DNA of 19,271 bases from the NCBI GenBank assembly GCA_029937655.1, contig JAPYPK010000022.1, positions 1 to 19,271 of the forward strand, in the 5' to 3' direction. Made by a program: the position numbers and the translations under genes. Position 1 is the first letter of the stretch, and every line of letters begins with the position of its first letter. The DNA comes from Nitrospinaceae bacterium. Lineage in GTDB: Bacteria > Nitrospinota > Nitrospinia > Nitrospinales > VA-1. Under the pieces are notes generated by a model, which saw nothing but the letters and a program-made list of their open reading frames with translations, was not told the DNA's origin and did no database searches. Below, piece after piece: positions 7,584-15,190 of this stretch.

Positions 7584-8793
7584 GGTAACAGTCCTTATTG
7601 CTGGATTTTTTTTTAGTTTGCTTTTGAGTCCTTCAATATATGCGCTGACGGTTGATCGCATTGTGGCCAAAGTTAATAGCGAAATCATAACTTTGATGAA
7701 GCTTGAAGACAGGGTTGCAGTTTTTTTGAATAAAATGAAAGCAGCAGGTTCTGTTGATACAGGATTAGAAAAAAGTAAAATAATGAAGGAGGTTCTCGAT
7801 GGAATGATAGCTGAAAAGCTTCAAATTCAGGAAGCTAAAAAACTAGGAATGGTGGTGACCGAGGAGGAGCTCCAAAAATCCTTAGATGGTATTTATGCAA
7901 AAAATAATATTACGGTTGAGCAGTTTGAGGATATTCTTAACAGTGAAGGTAGTAATTTCGATGATTATAAAAAAATTATTCGTGACCAAATTCTTGTTTC
8001 TCGGATCGTGCAAATGCATCTTGCTGGTTCCAGCTCTCCGAGAGAAAAGTCTGTAAGAAAATATTATAGGAAAAATAAAAAAAACTTTTGGATTCCTGAG
8101 AAAATGATATTGAGTCACATCATGTTTATTACGGAAGGTGATTCGTCGGGTAAAGAAAGACGATTGCAAAAAAAGAAGGCCGAGGAAACTCTCCAGCGAA
8201 TTCTAGCTGGTGAGAGCTTCTCTGAATTAGCAAAAAAGTACTCTGATGATGTTTCAGCGCATTCCGGAGGGCATTTGGGAGCTGTGGGACGTGGAACAAT
8301 GTTGCTTGAATTCGAGAGGGCTGCATTTGATTTAAAAGTAGGTGAGGTTAGCGATATTGTTGAAACCGCAAACGGGCTTCATATTATCAAGTGCGACAAT
8401 ATTATCCCTGGACATGCGAAGGCATTTAAGTTGGTTGAGTCTGAAATTAAAAATATGCTTAGCTCTAAAAAGAGAGAAAAAAAATATAATAAATGGATGG
8501 CTGAGCTTAAGAAAAAATCCTTTATTAGTGTGTCTTTGGTTTTAGACGGGAAGAAGAACAAAAATAAAAGAACTTTTAACGCTGTTGTGAAAAAGGAAAG
8601 TTTTAATAACCCCCAAACCATTGACCCTGATCGATATTCAAGAACACAGAATAATGATAGTCGAGATGAAGGCTTGTCGGTCAAGCGATTGGTTGAAAAA
8701 AAATTAAATAAGTATAAGAAGCTATATGCTGGCGGAGAGATATCTAGAAAAACATACTTGATTAAGAAGAAACAATTGCTAGAAAAATTATGA
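7552..8793 (+). CDS. surA: SurA-type periplasmic chaperone/peptidyl-prolyl isomerase with a SHOCT-like C-terminus
   Basis: The protein has 413 residues. A cleavable signal peptide (hydrophobic 9-27, likely cleavage after IYA at about 31) is followed by the SurA N-terminal signature DRIVAKVNSEIITLMKLEDR and its helices (to about 170). A single parvulin domain follows (about 184-283: LSHIMF, ELAKKYSDD, GGHLGAVGRG, GLHIIKCDN). SurA of enteric bacteria has two parvulin domains; one is common in other phyla. A Lys/Asn-rich, low-complexity linker then leads to residues 380-413, which match the SHOCT short C-terminal pattern (L..K...YAGGEIS..TY..KK..LL). SurA helps outer-membrane proteins cross the periplasm. 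The start lies inside the previous gene (32-base overlap), so the two isomerases are probably made together. Confidence 0.88.
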   Translation: MKMCSQKLVFKVTVLIAGFFFSLLLSPSIYALTVDRIVAKVNSEIITLMKLEDRVAVFLNKMKAAGSVDTGLEKSKIMKEVLDGMIAEKLQIQEAKKLGMVVTEEELQKSLDGIYAKNNITVEQFEDILNSEGSNFDDYKKIIRDQILVSRIVQMHLAGSSSPREKSVRKYYRKNKKNFWIPEKMILSHIMFITEGDSSGKERRLQKKKAEETLQRILAGESFSELAKKYSDDVSAHSGGHLGAVGRGTMLLEFERAAFDLKVGEVSDIVETANGLHIIKCDNIIPGHAKAFKLVESEIKNMLSSKKREKKYNKWMAELKKKSFISVSLVLDGKKNKNKRTFNAVVKKESFNNPQTIDPDRYSRTQNNDSRDEGLSVKRLVEKKLNKYKKLYAGGEISRKTYLIKKKQLLEKL

Positions 8794-8867
8794 TTCTGGT
8801 TAGATAAAAAAACTTTTCAGTTTTATTTGTTTTTTTGCCTCCAGTTATATTTTAAATATATAGATTC

Positions 8868-10286
8868 ATGCACCCCGTTGAACGGAAATTTCAAAAAGCT
8901 ATGTCTCAAATAATGCCTTCTGAGACTCGTGTTCTCGTAGCGGTTTCTGGGGGGCCTGACTCTGTGGTTTTGCTTCACCTTTTAAATAAATATAAAGTAG
9001 AATCTTCTGACGGTGCTCTTGCTATTGCCCACCTTAATCACCTGTCTCGAGGGATTGACTCAAAAAAAGATTCAGATTTTGTGGCAGGTTTGGGTAAGGC
9101 TTTAGGGCTTGAAACATTTATCGAGGATGTTGATGTTGCTTTATTAAGTAGTAAAAAGAAGACCTCGTTTCAAGAATCTGCAAGAATCATAAGGTATGAT
9201 TTTCTGGAACGAATTTCACAAAAATGGAGTGCTCATTTGATTGCTCTTGGTCATAATTCTGATGATCAGGCAGAAACTTTTTTGATTAATTTGTTGAGAG
9301 GGAGCGGACTCCGAGGGTTAACTGGGATTCGTTCAAGGAGGGGTGATTATATCCGTCCCCTTCGGGATTGTTCCCGCTGTGAAATTGAAAATTATATTTC
9401 TAAACAAGGATTGCAGTTCCGTTTGGACAGTTCGAATCAAGAAAAACACTATCTAAGAAATAAAATTCGTTTAGATTTAATTCCAATCTTAGAGTCATAC
9501 AATTTAAATATAAAAAAATCCCTTGTCTCAACATCAGGACTGTTGGCTGACGATGACGATTATATTGAAAGAAAAGTTGAAATAGCGATGACTCAGGTTG
9601 AGTTTAACGTTAAAGATGATGACTTTGTTTCTCTTGATGTTAATCTTTTTAATTTGCAACATCCCGCGTTACAGAAAAGATTAATCAGGCAAGCTATTTT
9701 AGTTGCTAAAGGTGACTTGAGATCAATTTCAGTGCGACACGTATTAAAGATCATTCAAATGATGAATCTCGGAAATGGCTTTAAAGAGATGCATCTTCCT
9801 GGATCGTTGGTCGCTGTTTGTGATAAAGGGGAACTATTTTTTCATAAACGTCATAGACGTGACTTTGTGGAGGATGAACTTCTTTCAGGTGACATTGTGC
9901 CTAAAGGCATAAGTGTTCCCGGGACTACTGAAATTGGGTTTGGAGGTTTATGCCTTAATACTAAACTTGTTTCTAAAAAGGATATTGATTTGTATTCAAC
10001 AAACCCGAATAAAGTTTATCTTGATTTCGATAAAACAGGCTCTGATCTAAAAGTAAGAGTTTTTCGACCAGGAGACCGGTTTATTCCTTTAGGAATGAAT
10101 GGAACAAAAAAACTCAAGGCATACTTTATAGACGAAAAAATTCCGCGAGATCAAAGAAAATCAATACCCCTTCTCACATCAAAAAACGATGATATTATAT
10201 GGGTATATGAAAAAAGAATCGGGGATCACTATAGAGTTACCGCTAAGAGTACTAGGGTTATGGTTGTTGAGGGAGCTATCGCTTGA
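8868..10286 (+). CDS. tilS: tRNA(Ile)-lysidine synthase
   Basis: This enzyme attaches lysine to the wobble cytidine of tRNA-Ile(CAU) using ATP, turning it into an AUA-reading tRNA, and is essential in most bacteria. The N-terminal PP-loop ATP pyrophosphatase motif SGGPDS is at residues 27-32. HLNHLSRG and LGHNSDDQAET follow, together with LLRGSGLRGLTGI. The C-terminal TilS_C region has KVRVFRPGDRF, KKLKAYFIDEKIPRDQR and WVYEKRIG. At 472 residues it is the long form with a complete C-terminal domain. The ATG at 8868 has no clear Shine-Dalgarno in the AT-rich 74-base spacer behind surA. It lies directly upstream of ftsH, a pairing seen in many bacteria. Confidence 0.97.
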   Translation: MHPVERKFQKAMSQIMPSETRVLVAVSGGPDSVVLLHLLNKYKVESSDGALAIAHLNHLSRGIDSKKDSDFVAGLGKALGLETFIEDVDVALLSSKKKTSFQESARIIRYDFLERISQKWSAHLIALGHNSDDQAETFLINLLRGSGLRGLTGIRSRRGDYIRPLRDCSRCEIENYISKQGLQFRLDSSNQEKHYLRNKIRLDLIPILESYNLNIKKSLVSTSGLLADDDDYIERKVEIAMTQVEFNVKDDDFVSLDVNLFNLQHPALQKRLIRQAILVAKGDLRSISVRHVLKIIQMMNLGNGFKEMHLPGSLVAVCDKGELFFHKRHRRDFVEDELLSGDIVPKGISVPGTTEIGFGGLCLNTKLVSKKDIDLYSTNPNKVYLDFDKTGSDLKVRVFRPGDRFIPLGMNGTKKLKAYFIDEKIPRDQRKSIPLLTSKNDDIIWVYEKRIGDHYRVTAKSTRVMVVEGAIA

Positions 10287-10304
10287 AATCTTACCGTATG
10301 ATAT

Positions 10305-10332
10305 TTGACACGTACGTAAGTATTTTTATGCT
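10305..10332 (+). promoter_or_regulatory. Sigma70-type promoter for ftsH
   Basis: A perfect -35 TTGACA (10305-10310) is followed after 16 bases by TATGCT (10327-10332, four of six consensus positions). Transcription would start near 10339, about 60 bases before the ftsH TTG. A TATCA/TGATA inverted repeat with a 6-base loop lies just downstream, across the expected start point, and could be an operator or a weak hairpin. Sequence match only; no heat-shock sigma motif was identified. Confidence 0.5.
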
Positions 10333-10382
10333 ATCATTTGTTTGATAATGCTTAGATAGAATAAGTTTTAATTTTTTTGTTA

Positions 10383-10390
10383 GAAGGAGA
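10383..10390 (+). promoter_or_regulatory. Ribosome binding site that sets the ftsH start
   Basis: GAAGGAGA is a near-perfect Shine-Dalgarno with its GGAG core 8 bases before TTG 10398. It lies downstream of an earlier in-frame TTG (10377), so that earlier codon is not the real start. It is one of only two strong ribosome binding sites I see in the window, the other being that of gap. Confidence 0.75.
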
Positions 10391-10397
10391 TCTTCTT

Positions 10398-12323
10398 TTG
10401 AATCAGTTTTATAAGAACTTAGCGCTTTGGCTGGTAATAGGTATGATCATGATTGCGCTGTTTAATATTTTCAATCAACCTTTAAACAGTCAGTCGGATG
10501 TCATATTTAGCGAGTTTATGGATCAGGTTGAAGGTGGAAAAATTTCTGAAGTGACGATTCAGGGAGACCGCGTCAACGGAAAATATTTAGATGGAAGTTT
10601 TTTTCAGACAATGACCCCATCAAAGGATCAGGATCTTGTTAGGATTCTTCGTGATAAAGGAGTTCGTATTGTTGTCGTCCCACCAGAGCAAACCAGTTGG
10701 TATATGAACATTTTGATTTCCTGGTTTCCAATGATTTTACTTCTTGGAATTTGGATATTTTTTATGCGGCAAATGCAAGCAGGTGGGGGTAAGGCTTTGT
10801 CATTTGGTAAATCCAAGGCCAGGTTGATGAACGAGGATAAAAATAAGATTACCTTTAAAGATGTTGCTGGAGTAGATGAGGCTAAGGAAGAACTCCATGA
10901 AATAATAGAGTTTTTAAAAGAACCACAAAAATTTAATAAATTAGGTGGAAAAATTCCAAAAGGTGTTCTTCTTGTGGGTCCGCCGGGTACAGGAAAAACT
11001 TTATTAGCAAAGGCTATTGCTGGGGAGGCGAGTGTTCCCTTTTTTAGTATCAGTGGCTCAGATTTCGTCGAGATGTTTGTCGGTGTTGGTGCTTCTCGTG
11101 TGAGAGACCTGTTTGAGCAAGGAAAAAAAAATAGTCCATGCATTATTTTTATTGATGAAATTGATGCAGTTGGTCGCCACCGTGGTGCTGGTTTAGGTGG
11201 AGGACATGATGAAAGAGAGCAGACTCTAAACCAACTTCTTGTTGAAATGGATGGGTTTGAAAATAACGAAGGGGTTATTTTAATAGCGGCGACTAATAGA
11301 CCAGATGTGTTAGACCCTGCGCTACTTAGGCCTGGAAGGTTTGATCGGCAGGTTATGGTTGACCGCCCAGATGTGAAAGGACGTGAAGGTATTCTCAAGG
11401 TACACACTGCAACTGTTCCATTAACAGAGAATGTTGATCTTAAAATCATTGCTCGAGGGACCCCAGGGTTCACGGGTGCAGATTTAGCAAACCTTGTCAA
11501 TGAAGCCGCGTTGCTTGCCGCTAGGGATGATAAAAAATGTGTGGGGAATGATGATTTTGAAAGCGCTAAAGATAAAGTGTTAATGGGTGTGGAAAGAAGA
11601 AGTATGGTGATATCTGAAAAAGAGAAACGAACAACAGCCTATCATGAGTCAGGACATGCTTTGGTTGCATTCAAACTTCCAGGTACAGATCCACTTCATA
11701 AAGTTACCATTATCCCAAGAGGCAGGGCCCTTGGCGTTACTATGCAATTGCCAGAAGATGAAAAACATACTTATCCAAGGAATTTTCTTTATAACAATTT
11801 AGCTATATTCATGGGTGGTCGAGTGGCTGAAGAAATATGTTTGGGGCAAATGACAACCGGTGCAGGAAATGACATCGAGAGAGCTACGGAGTTGGCCCGT
11901 AAAATGGTTTGTGAGTGGGGGATGAGTGAAAAAATGGGGCCGCTTACGTACGGCGCTAAGGAAGAACAGGTTTTTTTAGGAAAAGATTTCTCGCAGCAAA
12001 AAAACTTCAGTGATCAGACGGCAAAATTAATAGACCAAGAGGTTAAAGCCCTTGTGATGGGCGGATATGAAAAGGCTTGTGAGATAATAACTGAGCATCG
12101 AGACTCACTTGAAAAAATGGCTTTAGCTTTACTTGATAGAGAATCTCTTGGTGCATCAGAAATTAAGGAAATTTTTAATGGAAAGATTCCACCCGTTGGT
12201 GGAGATGAAACAAAGGTTGAGTCAGAAGAAGTAGCCCCTAGTGGTAAAATATCTCAAAAGAAGTCAAATGGTGATTCGGGGGGGATAATAGGAGGTGGGT
12301 TGCCGGATCCGCACCCAGCATAA
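10398..12323 (+). CDS. ftsH: ATP-dependent zinc metalloprotease FtsH
   Basis: A membrane-anchored hexameric AAA+ protease that degrades misfolded membrane proteins and regulatory proteins. From the TTG at 10398 it has 641 residues. TM1 lies near residues 8-24, a small periplasmic domain follows, and TM2 lies near 105-125. The AAA module has Walker A GPPGTGKT (194-201), Walker B CIIFIDEID and the second region of homology ATNRPDVLDPALLRPGRFDRQ. The zinc site HESGH (416-420) opens the peptidase domain. A Gly-rich tail ends in LPDPHPA. All catalytic landmarks are intact. TTG is chosen over an upstream TTG because the strong Shine-Dalgarno immediately precedes it. It has its own promoter and a terminator-like hairpin downstream, so it is probably a single-gene unit with some read-through from tilS. 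Confidence 0.98.
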   Translation: MNQFYKNLALWLVIGMIMIALFNIFNQPLNSQSDVIFSEFMDQVEGGKISEVTIQGDRVNGKYLDGSFFQTMTPSKDQDLVRILRDKGVRIVVVPPEQTSWYMNILISWFPMILLLGIWIFFMRQMQAGGGKALSFGKSKARLMNEDKNKITFKDVAGVDEAKEELHEIIEFLKEPQKFNKLGGKIPKGVLLVGPPGTGKTLLAKAIAGEASVPFFSISGSDFVEMFVGVGASRVRDLFEQGKKNSPCIIFIDEIDAVGRHRGAGLGGGHDEREQTLNQLLVEMDGFENNEGVILIAATNRPDVLDPALLRPGRFDRQVMVDRPDVKGREGILKVHTATVPLTENVDLKIIARGTPGFTGADLANLVNEAALLAARDDKKCVGNDDFESAKDKVLMGVERRSMVISEKEKRTTAYHESGHALVAFKLPGTDPLHKVTIIPRGRALGVTMQLPEDEKHTYPRNFLYNNLAIFMGGRVAEEICLGQMTTGAGNDIERATELARKMVCEWGMSEKMGPLTYGAKEEQVFLGKDFSQQKNFSDQTAKLIDQEVKALVMGGYEKACEIITEHRDSLEKMALALLDRESLGASEIKEIFNGKIPPVGGDETKVESEEVAPSGKISQKKSNGDSGGIIGGGLPDPHPA

Positions 12324-12360
12324 GTATTGCTTGAGTTTAAGCTTTATAGAATTTAAAAAT

Positions 12361-12410
12361 AGCTTCAGGTATGTGGGCAAGAATCTTGATCCCGACTTGA
12401 AGCTTTTTTT
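12361..12410 (+). terminator. Rho-independent terminator after ftsH
   Basis: AGCTTCA (12361-12367) pairs perfectly with TGAAGCT (12398-12404). An inner GGG/CCC pairing (12375-12377 with 12391-12393) shortens the loop, and a run of seven T (12404-12410) follows at once. The loop is long for a classic terminator, but stem plus T-run placed 37 bases after the ftsH stop makes termination likely. Confidence 0.6.
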
Positions 12411-12451
12411 GTTTGCTTAGTTATAAAAAAATACTTTGATTTAATGAATAT

Positions 12452-13294
12452 ATGGCATTTTCATTCGGTAATTTAGCGGGTTCGAATTCTACCGCGGTTA
12501 TGGGTATTATTAATTTGTCTCCGGATTCATTTTATTCAAGGAATAGTCACGATAACCCTTGTGATGTGCTGCATGCGGCAGAAAAAATGATTCATGAGGG
12601 GGTTCACATTCTCGATGTCGGAGCAGAGAGTACGCGCCCCGGGTCTAGGGGTATCTCAGTTAAACTGGAATTAGAGCGTCTCCTTCCAGTCATAACAAAA
12701 TTAGCGAAAAAATTTAATGTCCCTATTTCTGTGGACACCTATAAACCGGATGTCGCCTCAGTTGTTTTAAAAGAAGGTGTGGCTGTGATCAATGATATTT
12801 CTGGCCTGGGTGCAGGTCATGAAATGGCTAGTATCATATCACATCATAATGCAGGCATTGTATTAATGCATATGAAAGGTACCCCAGAGATAATGCAAAA
12901 AAACCCTTGTTACGAAGATGTCTGTGTGGAAGTTTTAAATTTTCTATCGCAGCGAGTTGAGCTGGCTGAAGGTGCAGGAATTGATTCTGGTAGCATTGCG
13001 ATTGATCCAGGTATTGGATTTGGGAAAACCTTGGCCCACAATATCGATTTGATCTCCAAGTTGAATCAGCTAAAAGTTTTGGGTAAGCAAATTCTTCTTG
13101 GAGTTTCCAGGAAATCACTTATTGGCGATATTCTAAACCTTGAACCTGCAGAGCGTTTGGAAGGTTCTATTGCGGCAGGCATTGTGGGGGTCATTAACGG
13201 CGCTGACATACTCAGAGTGCATGATGTTGGTCCCACAGTGCGAGCAGTTCGAATTGCTAATGCTTTAATGAAGACAAGTTGTAAGAATGATTAA
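12452..13294 (+). CDS. folP: Dihydropteroate synthase
   Basis: This cytoplasmic folate-pathway enzyme joins p-aminobenzoate to 6-hydroxymethyl-dihydropterin diphosphate; it is the sulfonamide target. The protein has 280 residues, a normal TIM-barrel length. The motifs run in order: MGIINLSPDSF with Asn21; the ESTRPGS loop (59-65); VDTYKPDVA with Asp95; INDISG with Asn114; IDPGIGFGK (184-192) with Asp185; SRKS with Lys221; and RVHDV (255-259). The first loop reads SPDSFYS where SPDSFSDGG is more usual, a minor variation. The ATG at 12452 has no obvious Shine-Dalgarno. The end overlaps pdxJ by 8 bases. In many relatives cdaA, ybbR and glmM lie between folP and pdxJ, but here they do not. Confidence 0.97.
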   Translation: MAFSFGNLAGSNSTAVMGIINLSPDSFYSRNSHDNPCDVLHAAEKMIHEGVHILDVGAESTRPGSRGISVKLELERLLPVITKLAKKFNVPISVDTYKPDVASVVLKEGVAVINDISGLGAGHEMASIISHHNAGIVLMHMKGTPEIMQKNPCYEDVCVEVLNFLSQRVELAEGAGIDSGSIAIDPGIGFGKTLAHNIDLISKLNQLKVLGKQILLGVSRKSLIGDILNLEPAERLEGSIAAGIVGVINGADILRVHDVGPTVRAVRIANALMKTSCKND

Positions 13295-14033
13295 ACTCTT
13301 TGTAAATGTAGATCATGTGGCGACGGTGCGCGAAGCACGAAAAACCTATGAACCGGATCCATTGGAGGCAGCTATTATTGCTGAAAAAGCTGGCGCATAT
13401 GGAATTACAGCCCACTTGCGGGAAGATCGGCGCCATGTGCAAGATGATGACATTAGACGCTTAAAAGATCATATCACCACGCCTCTTAATTTGGAAATGG
13501 CTGCAGTTGAAGAAATGGTAACAATAGCTATTGCCACGAAACCATTTCAAGTTTCAATCGTACCTGAGAACCGTCAAGAGATTACAACAGAGGGTGGTTT
13601 AAATATTTTGGAACAAGAAGGCCATTTAATTGAAGTGGGTCATAATTTAAAAGAAATGGACATATTATTTAGTTTGTTTATTGACCCAGACGAAGATCAG
13701 GTGATTGCAGCCAAAAGGGTGAAAGCTGACAGCATCGAGCTTAACACAGGGCCTTATTCAGAAAGCTCTAGCATCAATGCAACCACTCAACATTTGGCAC
13801 AATTGAGAAAGGCAGCGATGCAGGCTCATGAACTTGGGTTGCGAGTATTTGCTGGCCATGGCTTAACTATTGATAACGTTCCGGCTATTATTCGCGATGT
13901 ACCCTGGATTGAAGAATTGAATATAGGTCACCACATTATCTCGCGTTCAATTTTTGTTGGAATGGATCAATCTGTCAGAGATATGATTGATTGCATCAAG
14001 TCTAAGATGACTTTAAATGTTGATAAAGTTTAG
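13287..14033 (+). CDS. pdxJ: Pyridoxine 5'-phosphate synthase
   Basis: This enzyme condenses 1-deoxyxylulose 5-phosphate with 3-amino-2-oxopropyl phosphate to form pyridoxine 5'-phosphate, the ring-closing step of DXP-dependent vitamin B6 synthesis. The protein has 248 residues, full family length. Catalytic residues align with E. coli His45, Glu72 and His193 at a constant offset of two: His43 in TAHLREDRRH, Glu70 in LNLEMA and His191 in AGHGL. NVDHVATVREAR at the start and IELNTGPY (150-157) are further signatures. The ATG overlaps the folP stop, giving translational coupling. acpS, a frequent downstream partner, is absent. Confidence 0.97.
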   Translation: MIKLFVNVDHVATVREARKTYEPDPLEAAIIAEKAGAYGITAHLREDRRHVQDDDIRRLKDHITTPLNLEMAAVEEMVTIAIATKPFQVSIVPENRQEITTEGGLNILEQEGHLIEVGHNLKEMDILFSLFIDPDEDQVIAAKRVKADSIELNTGPYSESSSINATTQHLAQLRKAAMQAHELGLRVFAGHGLTIDNVPAIIRDVPWIEELNIGHHIISRSIFVGMDQSVRDMIDCIKSKMTLNVDKV

Positions 14034-14042
14034 TAACTTTAT
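14023..14042. repeat. Perfect AT-rich inverted repeat around the pdxJ stop codon
   Basis: ATAAAGTT and AACTTTAT form an 8-base-pair stem with a 4-base loop, and the pdxJ TAG sits in the loop. No T-run follows on either strand, so it is not a standard intrinsic terminator. It could protect the 3' end of the folP-pdxJ message or be chance in AT-rich DNA. Confidence 0.4.
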
Positions 14043-14058
14043 GTAATAAAAGGATTAA

Positions 14059-14087
14059 TTGTTTTTGCGAAGCTAGTGGCATATAAA
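14059..14087 (+). promoter_or_regulatory. Possible promoter for the coiled-coil gene
   Basis: TTGTTT (14059-14064) and TATAAA (14082-14087) are separated by exactly 17 bases. The -10 matches five of six consensus positions; the -35 is weak. Transcription would begin near 14094, which suits a translation start at ATG 14144 and leaves almost no leader for the GTG at 14102. Confidence 0.35.
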
Positions 14088-14143
14088 TTGCTTTGGAATA
14101 AGTGTATGTTGATAAATGCCAATGTATTGACAAGGCCAATAAA

Positions 14144-14908
14144 ATGATTGAATGCAATATGAATGGAAATATAGCCAGTGAAAACTCAGCCGCTCGTGAA
14201 CGAGGGGCGTCTGTAGCTCGAGAGTATGAACGTGTTGTAAATACTTTCAATAAAGTTTTGTTATTAAAAGAGAAAATTCGTTTGTCTGTTGAGCATCGCA
14301 TCAGTGAATTAGAGAATTTTTTAGACCAAAACGAAGAGCAATTAGCTACTCTTTCGAGAAATATTGAAATTTATGAATTAAATATCTCTAAAAGTGTAGA
14401 GAACCTAGAAGAATTACTAATTGAGGAAACAAGAATTAAAGATAAATATAATAATCTACTGCATGGTGTATCGATGGAGACTGTTGGCGTTACTGCAGTT
14501 GAAGAAGAATCAGTTGAAGAAAAGAGTCTGTCGGAAGATGGCCCATCGACGGAAAACCTAATTCAACAAAGGCATCATTTTCTTGATAACTTGAATTCGT
14601 CTTTTCAAAAACTTGATAATGATTTGCAATCAATCAGTTTACTTCAAACAGAAATGCACAATGCAAGGTCCGAAATTCTTGAGAAAAAGGAGCAGGCACT
14701 TGTAAAGAAAATTATTTTGGACGGAACCAGACGGGATTTGGAGGAAGAATGTGAACAATTGGAGTCAGATTTGGAAATTTCTGTTAAGGAAGAAGAAGCA
14801 TTAACCCTTGAATATGCACAGTTGATAAATAAAGTAGAAGGCTCCATAGTTTTAGGCGATGAAATTGATAGAATATTATTTTCTTCTCTAGGGACTGTTG
14901 AGGATTAG
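14144..14908 (+). CDS. Predicted coiled-coil protein of unknown function
   Basis: I do not recognise this protein. From ATG 14144 it has 254 residues. AAGG lies 8 bases before that ATG; a GTG at 14102 would add 14 residues, including two Cys. It looks like two long charged helices, about residues 17-106 and 137-235, with heptad-like Leu/Ile spacing (for example KEKIRLSVEHRISELENFL). An acidic, Ser-rich linker separates them (VEEESVEEKSLSED). The second half is especially Glu-rich. There is no signal peptide, membrane helix, Walker or zinc motif, so it is probably a cytoplasmic structural or adaptor protein. It stands between pdxJ and gap with its own possible promoter, so neighbours give no clue. 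Composition matches the region. Confidence 0.75.
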   Translation: MIECNMNGNIASENSAARERGASVAREYERVVNTFNKVLLLKEKIRLSVEHRISELENFLDQNEEQLATLSRNIEIYELNISKSVENLEELLIEETRIKDKYNNLLHGVSMETVGVTAVEEESVEEKSLSEDGPSTENLIQQRHHFLDNLNSSFQKLDNDLQSISLLQTEMHNARSEILEKKEQALVKKIILDGTRRDLEEECEQLESDLEISVKEEEALTLEYAQLINKVEGSIVLGDEIDRILFSSLGTVED

Positions 14909-14973
14909 CACTGAATGAGTCTCCTATCGTCCCTACGCATCTCACCTATATCTCATACATTTAAATGTTATTA

Positions 14974-15002
14974 TTGACTTGAGATTCTAAGTTTTGCATA
15001 AT
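14974..15002 (+). promoter_or_regulatory. Strong sigma70-type promoter for gap-tpiA-secG
   Basis: TTGACT (14974-14979) and CATAAT (14997-15002) each match five of six consensus bases and are separated by the ideal 17. This is the best promoter in the window. Transcription would start near 15009, well after the end of the coiled-coil gene at 14908. Confidence 0.6.
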
Positions 15003-15184
15003 CACTCTTTTGAGACATAAAGGGATGTGATTTGTGTTTCTACGCTTACATCTCTCTAATTCAATAGCTTCCCTCACTGTCAAACTATTAAAATGTAGAG
15101 CCTCAAGTCCCCTTTAGTGCCCTGTTTTAAAATTTTAAATTTATAATATTTTCGGGTTTTCGGCTGATTTTGTAGATCCTTTTT

Positions 15185-15190
15185 GGAGGA
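15185..15190 (+). promoter_or_regulatory. Strong ribosome binding site of gap
   Basis: GGAGGA ends 9 bases before ATG 15200. It leaves only three bases to an in-frame TTG at 15194, so the ATG is the real start. Confidence 0.8.

Noticed and set aside
10377..10397. Upstream TTG as the ftsH start
   Set aside because: The strong Shine-Dalgarno lies within that extension and is correctly spaced for TTG 10398, so the extra seven residues are not translated.
10628..11500. A 290-codon open frame on the minus strand opposite ftsH
   Set aside because: It mirrors the AAA domain of ftsH, has Ser/Pro-rich shadow composition and no domain, and ftsH itself is unmistakable. Long antisense frames are common opposite conserved genes.
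15142..15147. TATAAT as the main gap promoter -10
   Set aside because: No acceptable -35 lies 16-19 bases upstream, whereas 14974-15002 has both boxes at ideal spacing. I keep it only as an alternative.
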